Assembly (NCBI GenBank): GCA_949752735.1
Contig: OX457037.1
Location: 12,266,358 to 12,330,357, forward strand
Direction: 5' to 3'
Source of the DNA: Lumbricus terrestris
Taxonomy: Eukaryota > Annelida > Clitellata > Crassiclitellata > Lumbricidae
DNA: 64,000 nt
Positions within the stretch are counted from its first letter, which is position 1; each line of letters starts with the position of its first letter. Position numbers and translations under genes: made by a program. The notes beneath the pieces are model-generated. The model was not told where the DNA came from, searched no databases, and was given only the letters and a program-made list of their open reading frames with translations. This document shows, piece after piece, positions 46,321-59,109 of the stretch.

Positions 46321-47725
46321 CAGGGTGGCTCAAAAAAAAATGTACCACCGGGGAAAATGCGATATCTTCGCAGCCGATTGAACTTTTTCTGCGAAAATTT
46401 TCCAATTTGTAGGGGAATGAATTTCCAACAATCCCTGAAAGTTTCATTTGAAACTTTTTATGTTTGCATAAGTTACAGCTGTTCAAACTTAAAATTTCGT
46501 TTTTTCAAATATCCGCGGAAAATTGACGTCACTTGTAGATTTCTAAGTCAAATGATATCACTTTTTACTACGACCTCAGCATTCCGTTTTGCAGTTTATT
46601 GTAAGGTATAATGAGAGTGTCCACTCCCTGCCTTAACACAAGCTCAAATTCTTTTTGTGAAGCTCAGTATGGCCTTGTTGGTTGGGTCCTGCGGCAACTG
46701 ACCCCACATTAGCAGCAAGACTTACTTCAGCTGGTCAATGTTCTCCAACTTGGGATTAAATGTCTTGCAGCGTTCCAGCATAGCTCACCAGACGTGATAA
46801 GCAAGAGGGCTAAGGTCTGGCGAGTTTGTAAGTCATTTTTGCCAATGCATTTACTTCAGTTGATGGCAATAAGGTAGCGCCATCATAATCAACCTTGCCG
46901 TGCGAGCAAGCAGGCGCACTGTCCTGCTGGAAAATAAAACCAGATGTTAGAGCATACCTGGTCTTCAATGAGTCTGGGTAAGAGAGTTCAAAGATGAGTT
47001 TGACATCTAACCTACTGAATGGGATTAAATGCAATTTTTTTTCTTGCAGCCATAACACACGCCAGCATAATTATCTGATGCCGAAACCACGATGTGCTTT
47101 GCAAACTTGACTTTTCGATTACCAAGCGAATTTCTTGAAAATCGTGTTTTTTTAATCAGGCCAAGCGACCACTTCCTGCCTCTCTTCCGACATCTGATCT
47201 TCATTACATAAACATGTTTGCAGATAGCCTTCAATGTGCTCAGGCTCCACTTTTCACTGGGTATTTTGCTATGATCACGCGATGACCCAGTCTCTGTTCA
47301 TGCAAAGTCTGAGTTCCCATTTTATCTTTCGCAGAAACTTTGCCCGTGACGTTCATTAATGGGTTCACGAATTGAGACCTAATCTATAAAATATCACCAA
47401 ATACCAGCAGATTGCTTCATAAACAGCTTCTTTACAGCTCATAGTGAGGTCGTATGACATCATCATCAATTTGTGTGTTGTAATTTGCCAAAAAATATTA
47501 ATGAAATCACATGTACTGGAGCATGATACTCCGGATAATTGAAAAAACGAAATTTTAAGTTTGAACAGCTGTAACTTTTGCAAACATGAAAAGTTTCAAA
47601 TGAAACTTTCAGGGATTGTTGGATATTCATTCCCCTTCAAATTGCGAAATTTTCGCAGAAAAAGCTCAATCGGCTGCGAAGATATCGCATTTTCCCCGGT
47701 GGTACATTTTTTTTGAGCCACCCTG
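46321..47725. mobile_element. mariner-like transposon with long (~200 bp) TIRs
   Basis: The termini are CAGGGTGGCTCAAAAAAAAA and its inverse, each next to TA (46319-46320 and 47726-47727), the mariner/Tc1 target. The inverted repeats run about 200 bases (46321-46517 versus 47527-47725) with few differences, and homology extends weakly beyond. The interior carries a decayed transposase on the minus strand. Confidence 0.93.
46610..47330 (-). pseudogene. mariner transposase, decayed
   Basis: In reverse the translation shows MGTQTLHEQRLGHRVI, GFIFQQDSAPACSH (the D of the second catalytic position), then LSPLAYHVW-stop-AMLERCKTF, NPKLENIDQLK-stop and FTKRI-stop-ACVKAG. The order and words match mariner ('FQQD.AP.H', 'SP.L.Y..WG.ML', 'K..L...W..LP', 'F..RL..C'). 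There are several in-frame stops and shifts, so it is inactive. In the first phrase the His usually near the QQD motif is kept. Confidence 0.9.
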
Positions 47726-48290
47726 TAGATTGAGCACACGGCGTTGCCTGGGAAATTTGGGGCCAGAGTTGGGCGGGTGGTCCTGGTGGCCCTCTGTGTA
47801 GCTGGTAGGCTTGATGTGATTATGTGCGAAACTGTGCGAAACTGTGATCCGGAAATCTTGCCTGTTTTGCCCATTTCACTTCAGCCCATGTTTATGAATG
47901 TGAGGCGGGGACCCTGTGGCCCTCTCTCTAGGTGCAAGGTATCAGCTGAATAGTTGCGAAAGTGTGGCCAATAAGCGGAAATAAAGTGACTTTGTTCATG
48001 AAATATGTTTTTTGCGCCCACCCCGCCCCAGCATGGGGGATTGTCTAACCATCCCATGTGCTGTGTGGTCCTTGTTGTCCTCTGTACCTGACAAAGTCCC
48101 TGCTCTTCTATAGCCTTTGTGTTTGAACCTGTAGTCGCAATTGTGCAATTTCAAGTGTTTATTTATATAGCACCTTTTGATGAAACTAATCTGTAAGCAA
48201 CCACTATTGATAGACTTCTGCGCATAAACTCTTTTGTGTAAAACTATCTCTCTCGATTTGTCACTATCTTGACCCCAATTAGAGCATCGT

Positions 48291-48717
48291 CAGGGATGCC
48301 ACTCTGGATTTTGAAAAAAGGTCAGATCCGGTCGAAAAAAGGCTAGAAAAGGCTAGATTGACGATTTCCCTGTAAAATACATAGATTTTTCCAATTTTCC
48401 GGTTTGAAATTTCTGCCGACCTTTTTTAGTCGTTCGATGATTAAAATTTGCTCTCTTTTTCTTCCCGGAAAAATTTCTGATGACCTACTTTTTTTGTCTT
48501 TCGCTCCAAAATTTCCAATTTTTGGTCCAAATTCACAAAATTTTCGATTTTTTTTATGTCTTTTGTGCATTTTCACTTAAAAAATATAATTTTGTATGTA
48601 AAAAGTCGAAAAACCGCCGTAAAAAAAAAGGCTAGATCCTGACCAAAAAAACCTAGAAACCTAGACAAGACCGAAAAAACCTAGATCTAGTTGGAAAAAG
48701 CTATGAGTGGCATCCTG
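48291..48717. mobile_element. hAT-like MITE, 427 bp, perfect 8-bp TSD
   Basis: The ends CAGGGATGCCACTC and GAGTGGCATCCTG are inverted. The 8-bp repeat AGCATCGT is perfect (48283-48290 and 48718-48725). Inside are GACCTTTTTTAGTCGTTCGA and CTGATGACCTACTTTTTTTG, and many AAAAAGGCTAGA / AACCTAGA words at the ends, possible sub-terminal sites. Confidence 0.92.
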
Positions 48718-48925
48718 AGCATCGTATACCGAAAAAGCAAGTGCGGCAAGAAATATATCGCATTGGTTGAAAGCGTTTTAAAGGTGTCCATAATGGAATA
48801 CTGTATCATTGGATGGATGGATCCAGACTTGACGAGGGCTTACGACAACAGAGGCCGTTGCCCTCGAGTTCTCGACAGAAATTTGTTTGTCATAATCATT
48901 GCAGCACTTTTACTGTATCATTAAA

Positions 48926-50040
48926 TGCTTGGCAAAATCTTATAGCTGCCAGGGCTTGACAGCGAATGTACTTTGTTCGTACCTACCGCCGTTTTAATAT
49001 ATTAGGCTACGCTTAGTTCAGCATCGTGAAACCAAACGTATACATAATGGCGGATGGACAAACGCAAAGTGGTTAGATATTTTTTCCTGCATTGAGAAAT
49101 GAACATTAGTCTATGGTTTGGTCTATTGGGTGTCAAAGAATATATAAACGACATAAAAATGTATTTCAAAGGACAATAGCCGAAATTTAATACTTTACCT
49201 GAATGCTTTTAAAGGTGTATAAAATGCAACAATACAGTAAAATATCTTTTGTGTGGCTAAATTAAATAACAGACAAGGCCGTTGTAAAATATATCGCCAT
49301 TTCTCTCGGAAATATTATTAGAGAGAGGTTTGAACGTGGGTTCATGCTGCTTTTGTATACGATAAATTTGCTGTTTAAAGTCGTGTAATAACAAAGCTGA
49401 TTAGTGTCGCCCTCCCTGATCCTGACGTAGTACTGGCACCACCCCTGCTTATACAATATATAATAGGCCAATAGCAGCGTCAATGTCGATGGTAGGCAGT
49501 ACGTGCAAAAGTAAGACGTCTGAATTTGCCAACACGTTGGCCTACTGTTGACGGCCAAAAACTATAGTTACTGCTCAATCCTATATCTAACACTTCCCGA
49601 ACCCCAACCTTAGCATTAGAACTAAGGTAATTGGCGGCACCTCTTATATTCGACATTAGGACGGGCACTACTTGAAAGCGGAAGTGAAGAGTTAACGGAA
49701 GCAGCAGAAAGATTTTTTAATGTCAAACCTCTATAGTCAACCAGTGGGAATATAACATATTCAGTTGCAAGCTATAATTAATATGGTCTCTGAAAACTTA
49801 TATATACAACACTGAAACTTCAGTGGTGTATTTTTTAGTACTGAAGCAATCAAATTAGGCCTATAAAATCCATACTTTTTTTATCTTCGTATAGTTTTAC
49901 AAAGCAACAGGCCTCTGCTATTCGTTTCTCAGCATCGTTGGTGAGCAAAAAATTGTCAACAAACCAATTTTTTCACTCCACTTTGTAATTCAAGATATTG
50001 ATAAGATAGTGGCGGTAGTGGTATAGTTTAATAGCATTGT
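48926..50040. other. intergenic, no gene seen
   Basis: A partial copy of the CCAGGCTTGGG-type repeat lies near 49405-49440 (GTGTCGCCCTCC, TACTGGCACCA). Otherwise nothing supported. Confidence 0.4.
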
Positions 50041-50044
50041 GTAA

Positions 50045-50115
50045 TAGCAGAGATCATTACCGTCTCACCCACCTTTATCCAAGCTTGAGACAGGCATTGG
50101 CAGGTTGCAAAATCG
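50045..50115. repeat. dispersed 'CCAGGCTTGGGnCTGGCA' repeat copy
   Basis: CACCTTTATCCAAGCTTGAG and ACAGGCATTGGCAGGTTGC match the copies at 26467 and 53768. Confidence 0.6.
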
Positions 50116-50289
50116 TGCAAACAGTGACGAAGTTATTGACCAGAGACAGATTTTCTTCTAGAAATTACGCAGACACCTTTTAAACGGATGCAACGGAAGA
50201 GATAATTATATCTTTTTCTACAGTTTAATACTTTACTTTTGTCAATTATTATTCCCTCCAATACACGAAATATAGAATGCAGGAAAAGG

Positions 50290-50702
50290 TGAAGGAAGTA
50301 CATCCACAGAGACAGAAGCAGAAGCAGAGGTAGAGACACAGACAGACAGAAACAGAGAGGGAAACATAGAGACAGAGACAGAGACAGAGACAGAGACAGA
50401 GGCTGGCAATGACAGAAACAGACACGTGTTGAAGTTTGTTGATGTCGCAAACTATTCACGGACACATAATGCTTGCACACACATTCATATAATTCACATA
50501 ACTATACACACATGCCTATACATGCACACATGCATGCCAATATGCACAACACATATGCGTAATATGCAACATGCAAACTGAACCATGGACAAACATACCA
50601 CGCATAAACATGTACAGGCAAATACGCAAACAATGCACATAGGCCTACATAGTACATACATACACATACACACACGTGCATATATATATATATATATATA
50701 TC

Positions 50703-50734
<32 letters not shown>

Positions 50735-50770
50735 TACTGTGTCACACACACACAAACACACACACACACA
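50290..50770. repeat. (CAGAGA)n, CATA, (TA)n and (CA)n microsatellites
   Basis: CAGAGA units at 50300-50400, CATACACA-type repeats to 50675, (TA)n at 50682-50728 and (CA)n at 50744-50770. Confidence 0.95.
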
Positions 50771-51279
50771 CCTGGTAATTTTAAACATGCGCGTAGTTCG
50801 GATGATGAATTCCTTCTACGAAACCGATCGGAAACATCCCGTTACGCTTCGCTGGACACAAATTCCGTGACTCAAATATTATCTCTATGGCAACGACGGA
50901 CGATTTGGAATGCAGGGACGCTGAACATTATCTCACTAAGTTCTCTATAACGCCACAATGCATTTCAGCGCATTGTCTTCAATTATAGGGTTAGCAGTCA
51001 TCACTATAGTAATAAGCGGCATGCATTAGTGTCAGCAGCACGCTTATGTAGGCCATGAATAATTTTATTATTTATGTATATGTAATTTAAAAGTGATAGA
51101 AAATCATGACTTCAACAGCATGTCCAAACGTCATCTTTACCCAATTATCCTATTGCTCAAAATATGTTTTAGATTCACCATAGGCCCTACACATGTTTCA
51201 TCACCACCCAACGCATCAGTCCGCATCCATCAAGTAAACGGGATGATTAAACTTGACACAATGGTATGGACGTGACAGG

Positions 51280-51780
51280 GTGTTTACCACACGGGGCATT
51301 TTACGGAGTTGAAACCTTTTCACGCTTAGCGTTTAAACCTTTTCTTTCTTTTTCTTTCTTTCTCAGTCTTTCTGCCTCCTCGTGTGCAAGCGAGCTCTCC
51401 GCATGCCTTCCCGCCATTTTCTACTATCGTCTGCTAAGTCACCAGCAGACGACGCGGTTTCGCGCTCAGCAGCGTATTACGTACTGCGCATGACCGACGC
51501 GACCGAATAACGCAGCGCCAGGAGGACACCGACATCCGCGAGAGAAAAGAGACCGGTAAATTTCTTCAAGTTTGACGGGAAAATCTACGCCAAAAATAGC
51601 GATCGCTATATTTATCATCATGCAGGGATTTGGAGAGGGACGAGGTGGTGTAATTGATTCTTCGAGGGCAGAGACATGGAGTGGAGGGAGCGGGATGATG
51701 CGGCGGGCAGAGTGCACAGCAAAGGGGTATGTGCGGAGTAATTCCAGTCGAAGGCGATCGTTCATCATACTTACTAATCT
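51280..51780. promoter_or_regulatory. GC-rich patch with E2F/YY1-like words
   Basis: It includes TTCCCGCCATTTT, TACTGCGCATGACCGACGCG and several CpGs in an otherwise A/T-rich region. The nearby ATG frames (51572 plus, 51768 minus) have no recognised domain. Promoter activity is inference only. Confidence 0.3.
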
Positions 51781-51844
51781 ACATAATCAGATTCTTAACG
51801 AGGTCGGGACAGGTGTTATTGGAAGCGAAAGATCTAGAGGGGCA

Positions 51845-51877
51845 TACGGACAGACAGACAGACAGACAGACAGACAT

Positions 51878-51912
<35 letters not shown>

Positions 51913-51950
51913 TACAGACAGACAGACAGTCAGGCAGACAGACAGACTCG
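51845..51950. repeat. (CAGA)n microsatellite
   Basis: CAGA/CATA tetramers, about 100 bases. Part of the window-wide abundance of CTGT/CAGA tracts. Confidence 0.97.
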
Positions 51951-52699
51951 TTCATGTTAGCGACATAATGGCAGGTAGTTAGAGACAGACAGGTATAGGT
52001 TAACCAGAGATAATTGATGTTTAATAAATAATTATTAATGAATCGATTATTATTAACTGCAAATTGGTAATAATTCTTTTCTATAAAAAGCGAGACAAAT
52101 AAAGTACGGGGCAAACAGAATGACAAACAGCAACATCGAATTAGCCTAGGCCTAATTGTAGTCAGATAATTATAGGATTCAACGAAATTAGACCAGATCT
52201 TAGCATGTTCGTTCCCTCATTAATATAAAAGAGCAATATGATGCCAATGGACATACGCAAAGATACGATAATATACGAAGAAAGAATATCAGCAAAAAGA
52301 CCATTATTTTATTAGTATTATTGCTTAATAATATTAATATTTCATAACCAGATGGGCGCAAGATTTCGCTCCAAACAAAAAATTTATTAGACACCTTTAA
52401 AACTATTTCAGTTGATGCTATAATTATATACATTTTGATACTGTCAAGCGCTAATTTCTACCTCAGGTCCAATTGCGCAATTTTGTTGTTGACCACGAGC
52501 TTTAATAATGACGTGCTACGAGAGTTAACACTTTGGCAGAGGCATCTGTAGCGACGCAGCAAACAAATTTACTAAATGGTCAACGAGCTGACACCTAGCG
52601 GACGGAGGTCATAAATGCAGATGTAGGAACCGTTGGTAGGAGAGAAAAAAGGTCACTATCGTCAAGAGTTGTGGGGTATTTTACTTGCTAATAAATCAA

Positions 52700-52801
52700 A
52701 AGCTGCTATAACAACAACATCAACAACAACAACAACAGCAACAACGACAGCAAAAACAACAGCAATCGCAGCAACAAGGCAGCAACAACAACATCAGAAA
52801 T

Positions 52802-52842
<41 letters not shown>

Positions 52843-53153
52843 CAACAACAACAAGGCAGTGACAACAACAACAGCAATAGCAGCAGCAACAATAAGGCAG
52901 CAGCAACAGCAACAACAGCAAAAGCAACAACAACAAGGCAGCAACAACAACAATAACAGCAACAGCAGCAGCAGCAAGGCAGTGACAACAACAACAGCAA
53001 TGGCAATAACAACAAGGCAGCAACAACAACAGCAGCAGCAGCAACAACAACAAGGCAGTGACAACAACAGCAACAGCAGCAAAAAGGCAGCAGCAACAAC
53101 AGCATTAGCTTCAACAACAAAGCAGCAGCAGCAGCAGCAACAACAACAGCAAT

Positions 53154-53184
<31 letters not shown>

Positions 53185-53340
53185 AAGTAGTGACAACAAC
53201 AATAGCAACAGCAACAGCAACAATAAGGCAGCAACAACAACAATAGCAATAGCAATAGCAGCAACAAGGCAGCAACAACAACAACAGCAACCACAACAAC
53301 AACAGCAACAACAACAACAACAACAACAACAGCAACAAGC
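52700..53340. repeat. (CAA/CAG)n array with an AAGGCAG period of ~40 bp
   Basis: About 640 bases of CAA and CAG triplets. The spacer AAGGCAG (or AAGGCAGTGACAAC) recurs near 52854, 52894, 52936, 52976, 53015, 53052, 53083, 53226 and 53265, roughly every 30-45 bases. Poly-Gln/Asn/Thr frames on plus and poly-Leu/Val/Cys frames on minus are artefacts. Confidence 0.95.
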
Positions 53341-53767
53341 ATGGTGCTACTACTGCTATCACCATCACTACTATCACTGCTTCTACTACCACGGTTGCTG
53401 CCGCTACTACAACTAGCTTATTGCCACTGCTACTACAGCTGCTGCTACTAGTGTGGATACAAATACCACGACAACAACTTCTACTACTTTGATGTGCAAC
53501 AGCTCTTGTGATCAAGCGGGTGCTCTGTGCTTGATTTTCAAAGACAGTGTTTAAAGAATGGCTAATTAGGAACTGTCCATAAATGACGTCACGCACCTAA
53601 GGTGAGTCACTGAAGAACTTCAAGTCAAGGTGATTCGGGTTTAGTGTTAATGCAATAGATTCTACACATTTGAGATCACCTGGTGTGCTAGTAGCAACAC
53701 ACACAGCATATCTGTATGGTCCGACTTGCTTGTTACATGCTTTTAACGACCCTGCCATATCAAAGAT

Positions 53768-53840
53768 GATTAGTGTCGCCCTCCTCCTTTATCCAGGCTT
53801 GGGACTGGCACTGGCAGAGAACAACCAGTGGCGGAGTTTG
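53768..53840. repeat. dispersed 'CCAGGCTTGGGnCTGGCA' repeat copy
   Basis: GATTAGTGTCGCCCTCCTCC, TTTATCCAGGCTTGGGACTG and CCAGTGGCGGAGTTTGG match the copies at 26467, 50045 and 9739. Confidence 0.65.
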
Positions 53841-54735
53841 GTCCGACTTTTCGCAGCGCTCATCACTAAGCTGGTGCTAAACTCTTGTCTTTAGAGTATA
53901 ATAGCGCATAGGAAGTTTGTACAATTAAGAAGTGACGTAATATTCCTATGTGAGCGTCTTTGAGTAAACGTCTTAAATGGGCGCTATATAAATTTTACGA
54001 ATGAGTAGAAATGAACTTTTCTTTCGTTTCACAGATTGCAATCAAGTATTTTATGACTGCTTTCTGAATCGCGACATGATCCAGCAAACAGGTCTTTGAT
54101 TCAAATCTTAAATAGGGCAAAAATTTCATATGACGAGTCTAAGAAAAATGCAAACTTAAGTCTTAATGAACTGCTGTCCATCTTTTATCAAATTACAATT
54201 TTGAAGATCAATGGCCAGAAAAGAACAACAATACACTGTATACATGAGAGACAAAACAACTAAGAGAAGGACTTCACAAACAGGTGAGCGAAACGATAAA
54301 TATTCATTGAACCACATTCCGGGATAGAAAGACAGATATATTATGTAAGCTACACAAACACAAGAACAGAAATAGACTCAGGGAAATAGTGTCCAATGAC
54401 AGGCAAACAAACAGAGAAACAAACAGGCACGCAAACAAATGATATGATATACACAAATGCGTAGACTCGCAGACGGAATAGGCAAACATACAGTCACAGA
54501 GAGACAAGGAGCCAGACGTATTTCGGCATGCACATCCAAAAATCGTCTACTTTGCATTCAGCGCCCATTGTGGCGTCTCTGCCGTCCGCGCCGTCCCATG
54601 AGCTCCATATGGCCTGTGATTAGCGACCAACGAGGTCAGAGGTCAGCGGACTGTCGGGTCAGAGGTCGAGTTGAGACAGAACCAAAGCGATTCTGACATG
54701 GACAGAGATTGAATCATCACGCACGAGGCGGAAAC
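53841..54735. other. intergenic, no gene seen
   Basis: A short GGGCGCTATATAAATTTTACG stretch at 53978 is the tail of the dispersed 'tatagcgcc' repeats. A GC-richer part at 54540-54670 has short open frames without recognised domains. Confidence 0.4.
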
Positions 54736-54739
54736 GGAG

Positions 54740-55005
54740 ATAGATGGATGGATGGATGGATGGATGGATCGATGGATGGATGGATGGATGGATGGATGGA
54801 TCGATGGATGGGTGAATGGACGGATGAATGGATGGTTGGAAGGATGAATGGATGGATGGATGGATGGAGGATAGATGGATAGATGGATAGATGGATGAAT
54901 GGATGGAGGGATGGAGGGATGGATGAATGGATGGATAGATGGGTGAATGGATGGAGGGATGGAGGGATGGATGGATGAATGGATGGATAGATGGAAGGAT
55001 GAGTA
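54740..55005. repeat. (GGAT)n microsatellite
   Basis: ATGGATGG tetramers with interruptions (GATCGATGG, ATGGAGGG), about 265 bases. It is followed by GGTAGT-type triplets to 55120. Confidence 0.97.
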
Positions 55006-55414
55006 GGAATTGTGGTAGTGGTAGTTGCGGTGGTGGTAGTTATAGTAGTAGTTGTAGTAGTAATAGTGGTATACTGACAGAGATAGTAGCAGTAAAAACA
55101 GTGGTAGTAGCAACTGTCGTAGTGTTTGTTCTAGTGGATATAAGTCGTCGTGCGTTTGAGTGAGTGCGTGTGCACGTGCGGTGGATTAGTAAGTAAGACG
55201 ACGGTGGCTGTCTGCATTGACCGCCATGCCCAATGTTTTGATGCATTCCCTGTGGAAATGCAAGGACAGGCGATTCCTTTGTTCATCCTCTTTCCCATGG
55301 GAATCTCCTTCTCCTTCTCCTTCCTCCTCATCCCTCACTCCACCTCCAGCTGCAAAATGACCATACGTGGATCGAAGTGTGTATATGCATATATACATAA
55401 ACCATATATATATA

Positions 55415-57710
55415 TTAGGGTGTCCCAACAAATATTTTTCTAGAAACTTGAAATGCAGTCCCCCTAAAAAGTTTCCATATGGTCCCATAATAACACCTGT
55501 AAAGTTTTATGACACTAAAAAAATATTTAGGGGTGGCTCAAGCCGCCCAAATTTAACCCATATTGGCATAATTTGCGCCTGATGTGTCCAACTTCTAAAT
55601 GCCTTTATATCCCAATCGTTGATCCTATTATAACAAATTTACTACCCTTGGAAAGCTCGTGAATGGTAGAATTAACAGGTATTTAACTTTATTGGATACA
55701 ATGGATATTTTGGGCATAGTCTTATGCTCAAAAAATGCAAAATCGAGAAAAATTTGAGATTTTTGAACTTTGGACACAATATCAGTGCACACACAACTAA
55801 TCATTGGGAGTAGTCATTACAAACTCTTGATAATGTAACAAGTCGTGGTTTTAGCTCCTCCATACCTTCATCTGCTTCATAGTAAGAAATTCTGAGGGGG
55901 CTGTGAGGTTCAACCCCTATTTGTCCTAGGACCACACAGTAAAGTTTTAATTGCACACCCCATGCAGCTACACAACAAATCAACGTCTGGACCGTTATTT
56001 TTTTACTATTCTCATACTGATCTGCTGATTCTACATCACTGCACTCAAATTGTTCTTCAGTTCTACGTTCTACATTTACACATGTCAACAAGATTGTCAC
56101 AATTGTGGTTAGAAAACATGTGCCTGTGTTTTTCGACAACCTGTACGAGAAATTGTCTCCGATCTACGTTCTTCGTTATCGTTGAGCTGAAATTCTGTAT
56201 CAAAGCTGCGTCATGTTTGTTCAGCACAGTCATTTACACAGACCAACGTTATGAAAAATCACACGTGGTCTTATACGATTGGCTATCTCGCCACTCTTTC
56301 ACCGAAAGATCGAGAAAACTATATTTGAACGCAGCATGGTTTGGGAAAAACTTTTAGGAAGAGATAACCCCGTTATTCCACATTAATGAGAACTCACTGA
56401 AAGAACAGAGAGAATTGCTATCTCTTATATCTTAGGTGCTGGTATACCAAGAATGATGTTGCATCATTTTCAGACTTGTCATCTAGAGCAGCATTGCCAG
56501 AATTATAAAGCTATGGATTAATTCAAAGAGAGCAGTGACTCTACATGAGAACACCGCCTGACTGTAGATGTCAATCACAAATCTGAGACTTGTTTGGGTT
56601 GGATGCCCTGTAATTCACGGTCGTCAACTGTATATGTGATTCGTTTCCATCATAAAGCAATTAGATCTATATTGCCTTACCCATCCAACTTGCTCTGTGA
56701 TGGCAACAGGCTTGCGAAATGCTACCGAATTGTTCAATCCAACCATGAATACCAAGAGTTTTGAAAATTCTTGATAGTCATATTTCGAGTATGGCCACGC
56801 TAAAGCTGTTCAGTAATGAATTCTTATGATTTGTTAGATGCAGACTGCAGTAGCATTGGTCGAGGGTTTGGTTGATGGTGAACCAGATTGGAGCATTCAT
56901 CTTTAAATGGCTTGCAGAGCTTAATTACAGACCATTGATGGACAAATTTTTACCAAGGACACAAAGAATGCACCAGGCAACTGGACTTAAAAGATTTCTG
57001 TGATGTTAACAAGATGTTACGACTGATGGCTGATGTAGAAGGGTGCAAGGCATTGCAAACTCTATTTAATATGCAGTTATTGAAAGCCGTTGTCTCAAAG
57101 CATTTGCCAATAATTAGGCCTAATGCATCACACTTTCACGACTTCAAAAGGTTCAAACTGCAACCGTTGATTCCTGTCCTGGTCCAGAGGTCAACTTTAG
57201 CACACCAACATGTTTGTAGGCTACTTCCACCAACTAGAGAAAAATCAGACTGACAATCTGTTAACCTTATTCATTTCTACTCCACTGATGATTGCCATGT
57301 GGAGGTAGCGACCTGCAATCCTAGTGCACGACATTTACATCATTCGTTTGCTCGAGAGCTTAACTGTCGTCCTTATGCTTGAAAAACCTCATTCGCAAAT
57401 ACAATAAGGTTGCATATTTGTAGATTTTAGTATTTCAGAGCAATATAAGGTTATTAAGCAATACATAAGCACGCTAGTGGGATCAAAGTGTGGACCTCCG
57501 AAAATTTCAAACTCATAGGCCTATATGTCGCACGTATAATTTGTGACAACTTACACATATTATATGTGAGCTTTGAGCGGCCTCTAAATATTTTCAAAAT
57601 GTCCAGAAATTTGGCAGGTACTATCATAGGACCATAAGGAAACTTTTTGGAGGGACTGCATTTCAAGTTTCAAGAAAAATATTTTTCCTGTGCAATCGTG
57701 GGACACCCTA

Positions 57711-57711
<1 letters not shown>
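55415..57711. mobile_element. unclassified TIR transposon, 2.3 kb
   Basis: The left end TATTAGGGTGTCCCA and right end TGGGACACCCTAATA are inverted. Homology continues inwards about 130 bases (ACTTGAAATGCAGTCCC, AAAAGTTTCC.TATGGTCC, AATATTTAG.GG). It sits in (TA)n sequence, so the target duplication is ambiguous but compatible with TA. The interior is A/T-rich with short open frames (55801-56139 minus, 55962-56357 plus, 57014-57253 plus) that I do not recognise. Confidence 0.82.
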
Positions 57712-57714
<3 letters not shown>

Positions 57715-57744
<30 letters not shown>

Positions 57745-57802
57745 GAATTTTTGCATATATGTATGTTTCTGTCTGCTTATAGATTATAATTGTGCGCACG
57801 TA

Positions 57803-57844
<42 letters not shown>

Positions 57845-58265
57845 CGATGATACACTTATATCGATTATTGAATCTTATATTGTGTAAAAATAACTATGTT
57901 TCTCTTCTTCCATTCTTCTTTCTTTGCATTCTTCTGAGTTTCTGTCTGCCTGTCTGTCTGTCTGTCTGTCCATCCGTGTCTGTCGATTTGTCTGTCTGTC
58001 TGTTGTGTGTGTTTACTATTTAGCTGTCTGTCTCTCTCTCATCGTCTTCCCTGCATGGCGGTTGACCTCAGTGACCTTGGCAGATGAGACAGACAAGTTT
58101 TGTCAATCGAATCGGAAATTGGAAAACATTGGACGACAACCGAACATCGAATTTCGCACACTGTAGCGCAAAAATTTATATATAGACCTCTATATATATA
58201 TATATTTATATATAATTATATGCATCATATATATCATATATATATATAATATATACATATATGTC
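57715..58265. repeat. (TA)n, (CTGT)n and (TA)n microsatellites
   Basis: (TA)n at 57712-57745 and 57806-57843, CTGT tetramers at 57945-58040, and imperfect TATA palindromes at 58175-58262. Confidence 0.95.
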
Positions 58266-58269
58266 AGTC

Positions 58270-58680
58270 CGCCAGTCAGACAGTCGGTCAGTCAGTTAAT
58301 AAGTCAGTCAATGCTGAATATTGGATGTATTATGTATACCGTATAGACTATAAAGGGTGACAACCGTAAACATCACTCTATAGGATGCGGGGTCAATGGT
58401 CATATTCCGGTGCAAACCTTCCATTCGACAGATGGTGCTGGTAAACTTAGCAGTGCGACGTGCTGGACGCTTTGGATGGCTACCGACGGTTGTTATAATA
58501 TTCGACTCCTGTAATAACTTATGAACATCCATTCATATCATCCTTATTGTAATCATTCTGCTAAAATTAAACGAAGAATAATTATTGCTGGTGTTGTTGG
58601 TGTTATTTTATCATTATCATAATAATAATAATAATGCTCCAAGCATAATTTTTTTGAAATCCCGAGGGATCCTAGGTACC
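58270..58680. other. intergenic, short conserved-looking frame, not identified
   Basis: The minus-strand frame at 58308-58532 (74 residues, with RRTAKFTSTICRMEGLHRNM) sits in a more complex-sequence patch but matches no family I know. Confidence 0.25.
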
Positions 58681-58689
58681 TCGGGTAAA

Positions 58690-58800
58690 AAAAAATAAAT
58701 AATAATTATTATTATTATTATTGTTGTTGTTGTTGTTGTTGCGGTTGTTGTTGTTGTTGCTGTCGTCGTTGTTGTTGTTGTTGTTGTAAGTATCATTATT
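58690..58800. repeat. (ATT)n/(GTT)n microsatellite
   Basis: ATT triplets pass into GTT with single GCG and GTC interruptions. Confidence 0.95.
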
Positions 58801-59109
58801 ATCATTTTCAGTATTATTATTATTATCGTATTCATTCATTCGTATAGTTTTATAGGTTTCATATATTCTTTTCTTCATTCATTCTGTGCTCACTGGACCC
58901 TGATTCATCTGATCAGACCTTTCTGTAAACGGACCAAAGTTCATACAGTGGTCTGTCTAATATTCTATACATAATTATTGTAGGAAACATTTCCACGACG
59001 CAATGATATTCCGACCTTTCGCGGTAATGTTTCATCTCCACACACACACAGTCATGTTATACAGGCAATGTTGAGTTAATCTTTTACCTCTAATGTTCTA
59101 TTTATAGCC

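Noticed and set aside
48691..48924. Frame with SVLKVSIMEYCIIGW resembling a LINE ORF2 tail
   Set aside because: Only one short phrase is similar ('S.L..YCI.GW') and the start overlaps the hAT-like MITE. Too weak to call.
57014..57253. 79-residue frame inside the 55.4-57.7 kb element as its transposase
   Set aside because: No catalytic motif was recognised and the flanking frames contain stops.
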